64,000 nt of DNA. It comes from Betaproteobacteria bacterium (GTDB lineage Bacteria; Pseudomonadota; Gammaproteobacteria; Burkholderiales; Usitatibacteraceae). The first letter of the stretch is position 1, and every line of letters begins with the position of its first letter. The position numbers and the translations under genes are program-made. The notes beneath the pieces are model-generated. The model worked only from the letters and a program-made list of their open reading frames with translations, was not told where the DNA came from and made no database searches. Where the stretch lies: assembly GCA_016709665.1 (NCBI GenBank), contig JADJMI010000026.1, forward strand, positions 340,160-404,159. Direction: 5' to 3'. Below, in pieces: positions 54,657-64,000 of this stretch.

Positions 54657-55929
54657 GCTGGACGATATCGACGCGCTGGCGACGGCTCTCGAGGAGAGCC
54701 GCGAGTATACGCTGTCGATGTACGGCCACCTCGAAGGCCGGCAGTGGCAGGTGCCCCAGCTCGAGATCGTGAATCCGCCGATCTGGGAGCTCGCCCACAT
54801 CGGCTTTTTCCAGGAGTTCTTCTGCCGGCGATGGCGTCCGGACGATCCGGAAGGAAGGCGCATCGCCTCGCGCCTGGCCGGCGCCGATTCGCTCTTCGAT
54901 TCGCGCACGGTACCTCACGACGATCGCTGGCGGCTGCAGTACCCGTCGCTCGATGCCGTCTACGCCTACCTTCGCTCGACGCTCGACGAGACCCTGGACG
55001 AGCTCGCGCGCAGCCGCTCCGGGGAGCGCTTCCGCTTCCGTCTCGCGCTTTTCCACGAGGACATGCACGGCGAGGCGCTCCTCATGACGCTGCAGACGCT
55101 CGGCCTTCCGGCGCCCGATCGGCCTCACCGGGTGCCGTCCGGACGCGCGGTGTCGAAGCTTCGCGACATCGCCTTCGAGGGCGGTGCGTTCCGGCAGGGC
55201 GCCCGGCCCGACGACGGCGAGCACGCGTTCGACAATGAAAAGTGGGCGCACGAGGTGCGCGTGGCGCCCTTCGCGATGGCGTCGAGGCCGGTGACCAACG
55301 GCGAATTCCTCGCTTTCGTCGAGGACGACGGCTATGCGCGCATCGACCTGTGGACGGGGGAAGGAAGGCACTGGCTCGGCACGAGCGGCCTCCTGAGACC
55401 GCGCCACTGGGAGCGAGACCGGACGGGCTGGCGCATGCGGTGGTGCGACACCTGGCGTGCGCTCGACGTCGAGGACCTGGTTTTCCACGTCGGACGCCAC
55501 GAGGCCGAGGCCTACTGCCGGTGGGCGGGCCGCCGCCTGCCCACCGAAAGCGAGTGGGAATTCGCCGCGACGAACGGCGGGAGCGAGGATCGCTATCCGT
55601 GGGGAAACGGCAGTCCGCCGGCCGGCGCGTCGCTCGATTTCCGCGACGAGGGGCCGGGCGGCGGCGGGGCGATCCCGGTCGCGGGCCGGACGGGGCTGGA
55701 GGCGATGATCGGGGGCGTGTGGGAGTGGACCGCCTCGCCCTTCGCGCCGTATCCCGGCTTCGAGACGGATGCGTACGCGGAATACTCGGCGCCGTGGTTC
55801 CACACGCACGGGGTACTTCGCGGGGGATGCTTCGCGACGCGCTCGCGCCTGGTGCACAGCCGTTGGCGCAACTTCTACCTGCCGCACCGCAATGACGTGT
55901 TCGCGGGTTTTCGCACCTGCGCGCTCTAG
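54655..55929 (+). CDS. senA: Selenoneine synthase SenA (EgtB-like)
   Basis: A 424-residue EgtB paralogue. The DinB-like half has NPPIWELAHIGFFQEFFCRR, RTVPHDDRWRLQYPS and FRLALFHEDMHGEALLM, giving the iron His residues. The FGE-like half has RRLPTESEWEFAATNG, GGVWEWTASPFAPYPGF and GGCFATRSRLVH. The spacing and these motifs differ from the egtB next door and match the SenA group, whose members couple hercynine with a selenosugar to give selenoneine. Divergent adjacency to senB supports this. A GGAAGGGG ribosome site precedes ATG 54655. Confidence 0.9.
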   Translation: MLDDIDALATALEESREYTLSMYGHLEGRQWQVPQLEIVNPPIWELAHIGFFQEFFCRRWRPDDPEGRRIASRLAGADSLFDSRTVPHDDRWRLQYPSLDAVYAYLRSTLDETLDELARSRSGERFRFRLALFHEDMHGEALLMTLQTLGLPAPDRPHRVPSGRAVSKLRDIAFEGGAFRQGARPDDGEHAFDNEKWAHEVRVAPFAMASRPVTNGEFLAFVEDDGYARIDLWTGEGRHWLGTSGLLRPRHWERDRTGWRMRWCDTWRALDVEDLVFHVGRHEAEAYCRWAGRRLPTESEWEFAATNGGSEDRYPWGNGSPPAGASLDFRDEGPGGGGAIPVAGRTGLEAMIGGVWEWTASPFAPYPGFETDAYAEYSAPWFHTHGVLRGGCFATRSRLVHSRWRNFYLPHRNDVFAGFRTCAL

Positions 55930-55943
55930 GGCGAGTGGCCGTG

Positions 55944-55952
55944 TGCGATAAT
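55944..55952 (+). promoter_or_regulatory. Extended -10 promoter of the SRP RNA
   Basis: TGCGATAAT is an extended -10 (TG-N-GATAAT) nine bases before the RNA. The -35 region (CTCTAG at 55924-55929, 17-base spacing) is poor and overlaps the end of senA. Confidence 0.5.
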
Positions 55953-55960
55953 CCGTTCCG

Positions 55961-56054
55961 GCGGGCCTCCCCGCATTGAAGGGCGGCGAACCTGGTCAGG
56001 TCGGGAACGAAGCAGCCATAGTCGAATCCTTCAAGTGCCGGGGGTCAGGCTCGC
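55961..56054 (+). ncRNA. ffs: Signal recognition particle 4.5S RNA
   Basis: The conserved domain IV core GGTCAGGTCGGGAACGAAGC (asymmetric loop and GGAA-type tetraloop region) is present. The ends pair as GCGGGCCT (55961-55968) with AGGCTCGC (56047-56054). Length of about 94 bases is right for the bacterial small SRP RNA, which binds Ffh. It lies just upstream of dnaX, a common position. Confidence 0.93.
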
Positions 56055-56108
56055 CTCTCCCGATTCCGGGGCCGCGCGGTTGGCGCGGTCCTTCCGCCGG
56101 ACGATTCC

Positions 56109-57770
56109 ATGACGTACCAGGTCCTCGCGCGCAAGTGGCGTCCCAAGGCGTTCGACCAGTTGGTCGGGCAGCCGCACGTCGTCACCGCGCTCGTGAACGC
56201 GCTGGACACCGGCCGCCTGCACCACGCCTACCTCTTCACCGGCACGCGCGGCGTCGGCAAGACGACGCTCGCCCGGATCCTCGCCAAGAGCATCAACTGC
56301 GAGACGGGCATCACGTCCCGGCCTTGCGGCAAGTGCCGCGCGTGCACCGAGATCGACGCCGGCCGGTTCGTGGACCTCCTCGAGGTCGATGCCGCGACGA
56401 ACACCAAGGTGGACGAGATGCGCGAGCTCCTCGACACCGCGCAATACATGCCGGTGTCGGGCCGCTTCAAGGTCTACATCATCGACGAAGTCCACATGCT
56501 CTCGCGCCACGCGTTCAACTCGATGCTCAAGACGCTCGAGGAACCGCCGGAGCACGTGAAATTCATCCTCGCGACCACCGATCCCCAGCGATTGCCGGTC
56601 ACGGTGCTGTCGCGATGCCTGCAGTTCAACCTGAAATCGCTCTCGCCGCCGGCGCTCGCGGGACACCTGAAGCACGTGCTCGAGGCCGAAGCGATTCCGT
56701 TCGAGGAGCCGGCTCTCGCGATGCTGGCCAAGGCCGCGGCGGGCAGCGTGCGCGACAGCCTGAGCCTCACGGACCAGTCCATCGCGTACGGCTCGGGTCG
56801 CATCACGGCCCCGCAAGTCGCGGAGATGCTCGGGGCCGTGGGGGCGGATCTCGTCTGGCCGCTTCTCGAACGCGTTGCGGCGGGGGACGGCCCCGGCGCG
56901 CTGGAGGCGTCCGAAAGGATCGCGGAGCGGGGACTCTCATGCGACCAGGCCCTTCAGGACATGGGCTCCATCCTGCATCGCGTGGCCGTCGCGCAGATGG
57001 GGGGTGCGCCCGAGGCGGGCGATCCGGAGGCCCCGCGCGTGCGGGCCCTGGCCGAGGCGCTCGATGCCGGGCGCGTGCAGGTCTTCTACCAGATCGCATT
57101 GCTTGGCCGCCGCGATCTCCCGCTGGCGCCCGACGAATTCGCCGGCCTGGACATGGCGGTGATGCGCATGCTTTCGTTCGCGGGAGCAGGCACCGCAGCG
57201 GCGGCGCACGTCGCCGGCGAACCGACGGCTGCCGCAAGGCCATCGGGCGGCGGGGCGGCGGCGACAGTCCGATCGGTCTCGTCGGCGGCCCCGCCCGTCC
57301 CGGCTGCAGCGCCGGTGCCGGTTCCGGATGCGCCCGCGGTCCGCGCGTTCGAGGGCGACTGGCCGGCGTTCGTCGAGGTGGAGGCGCTCACCGGCATGGC
57401 GGGCCTTCTCGCGCGGCACGCGGAGCTCGCTTCGCACGATGGCAATCACTTCCAGCTCGTGCTGCCCGAGGCGAGCCGCATGTACGCGGAAAGGCTCTAC
57501 CAGGACAAGCTCAAGGCCGAACTCCTGGCGCGTTTCGGACCCGGCGTGCGCGTGTCGGTGCGCGTGGGCGAGACGAGCGGGGCGAGCGTGGCCGCCGTGA
57601 GGAACAGCGACGCGCAGCGACGGCTCGAGAGCGCGACGCAATCGATCGAGACGGATCCGTTCGTGCGCGAGCTGGTCGACGGCATGGGCGCGCAGGTCGT
57701 GTCCTCGTCGATCAAGCCCGCGACCGAGCCGCAGGGTGAAGCAACCGATACCGGAAGGGGGAAGCCATGA
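56109..57770 (+). CDS. dnaX: DNA polymerase III gamma/tau subunit
   Basis: The clamp-loader ATPase, 553 residues. Walker A is GTRGVGKTTLARI, the zinc module is CETGITSRPCGKCRACTEI, Walker B is YIIDEVHML, and sensor ATTDPQRLPVTVLSRC follows. After the AAA+ and lid domains (about residue 360) comes an Ala/Pro/Val linker and a C-terminal tau-type domain. I saw no A-rich slippery heptamer that would suggest a frameshifted gamma form. The stop overlaps the next ATG. dnaX-ebfC-recR is a conserved order. Confidence 0.97.
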   Translation: MTYQVLARKWRPKAFDQLVGQPHVVTALVNALDTGRLHHAYLFTGTRGVGKTTLARILAKSINCETGITSRPCGKCRACTEIDAGRFVDLLEVDAATNTKVDEMRELLDTAQYMPVSGRFKVYIIDEVHMLSRHAFNSMLKTLEEPPEHVKFILATTDPQRLPVTVLSRCLQFNLKSLSPPALAGHLKHVLEAEAIPFEEPALAMLAKAAAGSVRDSLSLTDQSIAYGSGRITAPQVAEMLGAVGADLVWPLLERVAAGDGPGALEASERIAERGLSCDQALQDMGSILHRVAVAQMGGAPEAGDPEAPRVRALAEALDAGRVQVFYQIALLGRRDLPLAPDEFAGLDMAVMRMLSFAGAGTAAAAHVAGEPTAAARPSGGGAAATVRSVSSAAPPVPAAAPVPVPDAPAVRAFEGDWPAFVEVEALTGMAGLLARHAELASHDGNHFQLVLPEASRMYAERLYQDKLKAELLARFGPGVRVSVRVGETSGASVAAVRNSDAQRRLESATQSIETDPFVRELVDGMGAQVVSSSIKPATEPQGEATDTGRGKP

Positions 57771-58093
57771 TGAAGGGCGGACTGGGCGCACTGATGAAGC
57801 AGGCCCAGCAGATGCAGGAAAACATGCGCAAGGTGCAGGAGAGCCTCGAGACGATCGAAGTCGAGGGGCAATCGGGCGCCGGCCTCGTGAAGGTCGTCAT
57901 GACCTGCAAGCATGCCGTGAAGCGCGTCACCATCGACCCGAGCCTTCTCGGCGAGGACAAGGACATGCTCGAGGACCTCGTGGCGGCCGCGTTCAACGAC
58001 GCCGCGCGCCGGGCGGAGGCGACCTCGCAGGAGAAGATGTCGGCCTTCACCTCCGGCCTCAACCTGCCGCCGGGCATGAAGCTGCCGTTCTAG
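57767..58093 (+). CDS. ebfC: YbaB/EbfC family nucleoid-associated protein
   Basis: A 108-residue DNA-binding protein. The Met/Gln-rich N-terminal helix (LMKQAQQMQENMRKVQESLE) and the C-terminal LPPGMKLPF are typical of the YbaB/EbfC dimer. It overlaps dnaX by four bases and precedes recR by 4 bases, so all three are probably co-translated. Confidence 0.96.
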   Translation: MMKGGLGALMKQAQQMQENMRKVQESLETIEVEGQSGAGLVKVVMTCKHAVKRVTIDPSLLGEDKDMLEDLVAAAFNDAARRAEATSQEKMSAFTSGLNLPPGMKLPF

Positions 58094-58097
58094 CCGG

Positions 58098-58694
58098 ATG
58101 CGCACGCCGGATTCCCTCGAGGAACTGGTCCAGGCGTTTCGCTGCCTGCCGGGCGTGGGCCCCAAGTCGGCCACTCGCATGGCCTATCACCTGCTCCAGC
58201 GCGACCACGCAGGCGCCGCTCGGCTCGCTTCGGCGCTGGGCGAGGCGCTCGATCGCATCCGGCACTGCGTGCGTTGCAACACCTTTACCGAGAGCGAGAT
58301 CTGCGGCATCTGCGCCTCGCCACGGCGCGACCCGTCGATCCTGTGCGTCGTCGAGACGCCGGCTGACCTGCTCGTGATGGAGCAGACGCAGAGTTACGGC
58401 GGCCTTTATTTCGTGCTGATGGGGCGACTGTCGCCCCTGGACGGCATCGGCCCGCGCGAAATCCACCTGGACCGCCTGCTCAAGCGCGCGATGGATGGCC
58501 TGGTGAAGGAAGTGATCCTCGCGACCAATTTCACGGTCGAGGGTGAAGCGACCGCACACTACGTCTCGGAGATGCTCGCCGGCAAGGGCATTCGCGTTTC
58601 GCGCATCGCGCGGGGCCTTCCGGTGGGCGGCGAGATCGAGCACGTCGATGCCGGCACGCTCGCGCAAGCGCTCATCGAACGCCGTCCCGCCTAG
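58098..58694 (+). CDS. recR: Recombination mediator RecR
   Basis: A 198-residue RecFOR-pathway protein. It has a helix-hairpin-helix (LPGVGPKSATRMAYHLL), a C4 zinc finger (CVRCNTFTESEICGICAS) and a Toprim domain (VVETPADLLVMEQTQSYGG, LSPLDGIGPREI). Length is standard. Its TAG overlaps the stop of the convergent DUF4126 gene. Confidence 0.97.
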   Translation: MRTPDSLEELVQAFRCLPGVGPKSATRMAYHLLQRDHAGAARLASALGEALDRIRHCVRCNTFTESEICGICASPRRDPSILCVVETPADLLVMEQTQSYGGLYFVLMGRLSPLDGIGPREIHLDRLLKRAMDGLVKEVILATNFTVEGEATAHYVSEMLAGKGIRVSRIARGLPVGGEIEHVDAGTLAQALIERRPA

Positions 58695-59299
58695 CCGGTC
58701 GCGGCGGGAGCGCGCGGCGCGAGGCGGCTGCGGACGAAGCGCGCGAAGGTCAGGAGGAACCAGGAGGCGAGCGCGAGGAAGATCGCGAGCGCCACCAGGA
58801 ACGCGAGCGGGTACTGCGCCGCGAACCACACCCCGCCCAGGACCAGCACATCCTCGGTGAACGATGCAACCCAGTTCGAGAAGGGCTCGGGCGAGGCGTT
58901 GATCACCGCGCGTCCGCCGGCCTTGGTGAAGTGCGTGCCTGCGGTGATGGTGCCGCCGATGAGGCCCGCCGCGAGCGTGAGGGCGGTGAGGTCGTCGCCC
59001 GTCGCGCCGGCGGCCAGCAGGGCGCCCGCCGGAATCCGGATGAAGGTATGCACCGCGTCCCAGGCGCTGTCGAGGCCGGGCACCTTGTCCGCGAGGAACT
59101 CGACCGCGAGGAGCGCGCCTGCGGCGACCAATATATAAGTGTGGCTCAACACTTGGAGACCTTGCGGCAGGTCGAGGTAGCCGTAACGTGCGGCGAGCCC
59201 CACGGCGAAGATCACGAAGTAGAGGCGAATCCCGCTCGCCCAGGCGAGTACGCTGGCCAGCGCGACGGCCTGCAGGATCGAAGCGTCCGTCGGGCTCAT
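58691..59299 (-). CDS. DUF4126 membrane protein
   Basis: A 202-residue protein with five or six hydrophobic segments (AVALASVLAWASGIRLYFVI, YILVAAGALLAVEFLADKVP, LAFLVALAIFLALASWFLLT). The combination SGIRLYF, FLADKVPGLDSAWDAVHTF and GGTITAGTHFTKAGGRA is characteristic of DUF4126. Function unknown. GGAGATAG precedes the ATG on the minus strand. It diverges from the tRNA/rRNA operon promoter. Confidence 0.88.
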   Translation of the reverse strand: MSPTDASILQAVALASVLAWASGIRLYFVIFAVGLAARYGYLDLPQGLQVLSHTYILVAAGALLAVEFLADKVPGLDSAWDAVHTFIRIPAGALLAAGATGDDLTALTLAAGLIGGTITAGTHFTKAGGRAVINASPEPFSNWVASFTEDVLVLGGVWFAAQYPLAFLVALAIFLALASWFLLTFARFVRSRLAPRAPAATG

Positions 59300-59360
59300 T
59301 TTCTATCTCCTTGATTTGCCGGGATCATCGCGCGGGTAATGAAAGTGCGTGCGGTCAGTC

Positions 59361-59389
59361 TTGCGCAAGAGCTCCCAAAATGCCATAAT
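59361..59389 (+). promoter_or_regulatory. Sigma-70 promoter of the tRNA-fMet/rRNA operon
   Basis: TTGCGC (59361-59366), an exact 17-base spacer and CATAAT (59384-59389) lie about 44 bases before the initiator tRNA. No second clear promoter is seen between the tRNA and 16S. Confidence 0.6.
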
Positions 59390-59432
59390 CGTTCCTCTCG
59401 ACGCCATGTTTTCGGACGGGCATCGAACCGGG

Positions 59433-61254
<1,822 letters not shown>

Positions 61255-61312
61255 GAGAAGTGCCCTCGCAGTACTCACCATCTATCGGTTGTTCTTCAAG
61301 AGTCCCCCGGCC

Positions 61313-61389
61313 GGGTCTGTAGCTCAGTTGGTTAGAGCACCGTCTTGATAAGGCGGGGGTCGATGGTTCGAATCCATCCAGACCCACCA
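61313..61389 (+). tRNA. tRNA-Ile (GAT)
   Basis: A 77-base tRNA in the 16S-23S spacer. GGGTCTG pairs with CAGACCC, the anticodon loop CTTGATAA gives GAT, the T loop is GTTCGAATC, and CCA is encoded. Confidence 0.97.
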
Positions 61390-61436
61390 ACGTCGCGGCC
61401 TGGGTGAGAGGGGCGGGACTGGAGGGCGAAGGGATC

Positions 61437-61512
61437 GGGGCTGTAGCTCAGCTGGGAGAGCACCTGCTTTGCAAGCAGGGGGTCACCGGTTCGATCCCGG
61501 TCAGCTCCACCA
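61437..61512 (+). tRNA. tRNA-Ala (TGC)
   Basis: A 76-base tRNA with acceptor GGGGCTG/CAGCTCC, anticodon loop TTTGCAA giving TGC, T loop GTTCGATCC and encoded CCA. tRNA-Ile then tRNA-Ala is the usual spacer order. Confidence 0.97.
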
Positions 61513-61822
61513 GCACCCATGAGGAAGAAGGCACAAGAGAGCGAAGCGGCGCTTCGCTCTCTTCTGGCTTCTTCGGAAGTTGGAGAAGTCCTGCTCCCCG
61601 AAGGGGGGGGCATATCGGCTCTTTAAAAATTCGGGAAGTAGAAGGTGGTGTGATGGATGCGCCTGGGACGGCATTGTTTGTCCTGGTGCGAGCCAACACA
61701 CCCTGGGTTATGTATTGCATCGTGCACTCCATATTTAAAAGGGTGGAGTGCGCAACGAGCGCTTACGAGAATTCCCTGTGGCTTTGGGATCTGGCCGGCA
61801 AGGCAGGTTGCAGAGTTATAGG
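61513..61822 (+). other. tRNA-Ala to 23S spacer with hairpin and boxA-like site
   Basis: A 310-base spacer without genes. It contains a perfect 13-bp hairpin, AAGAGAGCGAAGC (61535-61547), loop GGC, and its complement to 61563. GGCTCTTTAAAAA at 61617-61629 resembles boxA in front of 23S. The 3' part probably forms part of the 23S processing stem, whose partner lies beyond the window. Confidence 0.6.

Positions 61823-64000
<2,178 letters not shown>

Overview
The window is a GC-rich, gene-dense stretch of a betaproteobacterial chromosome. The 16S gene at the right end has a betaproteobacterial look. So do the pepA/holC/valS and dnaX/ebfC/recR gene orders, the RpoN-driven type IV pilins and the AceE-type pyruvate dehydrogenase operon. 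I would place it near soil Nitrosomonadales-like lineages, but that is an impression from reading, not a computed placement. No phage, insertion sequence, integrase or CRISPR array is visible. About ten otherwise well-conserved genes carry single 1-2 base frameshifts, mostly in short homopolymers. These look like uncorrected assembly errors rather than real pseudogenes.

Layout. 1-8.2 kb (+): end of an unknown gene, a two-module glycosyltransferase, then a tight run of start/stop-overlapping genes (DUF3422, Nudix, GAF, VOC, ABC-2 ATPase and two permeases). 8.2-15.3 kb (-): a TPR/glycosyltransferase gene and the pyruvate dehydrogenase operon aceE-aceF-lpdA, with a 26-bp tandem repeat at the end of lpdA. 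15.7-25.5 kb (+): a signalling cluster (PP2C phosphatase, FHA protein, metallo-beta-lactamase-fold phosphodiesterase, GAF-containing PilB/GspE-type ATPase, GAF/HD-GYP protein) and a membrane-fused spermidine-synthase-like protein. 25.7-27.9 kb (+): two near-identical type IV pilin genes, each with its own sigma-54 promoter and terminator, flanking a TfpX/TfpZ-type accessory gene. 27.9-33.7 kb (-): a MacAB-like exporter, soxX and soxA, and a BepA-like M48 protease. 33.8-43.8 kb: moaC, chrA, tusA, an MFS exporter, valS-hypothetical-holC-pepA and divergent lptF. 43.9-49.5 kb: tRNA-Ser, a small Cys protein, a diguanylate cyclase and a very long fused FAD oxidoreductase. 55.9-59.3 kb: SRP RNA, dnaX, ebfC, recR and DUF4126. 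59.3-64 kb: initiator tRNA, then 16S, tRNA-Ile, tRNA-Ala and the start of 23S.

The most interesting region is 49.7-55.9 kb. It holds egtD (makes hercynine), egtB (ergothioneine sulfoxide synthase), a SelD-type selenophosphate synthetase (senC), a SenB-type selenosugar synthase and a second EgtB-like enzyme with SenA features. Together these can make both ergothioneine and its selenium analogue selenoneine from one hercynine pool. On the minus strand senB, senC, egtB and an uncharacterised methyltransferase form one apparent operon. senA diverges from senB with start codons that physically overlap. The methyltransferase, which is start/stop-coupled to egtB, is the least explained part of the locus.
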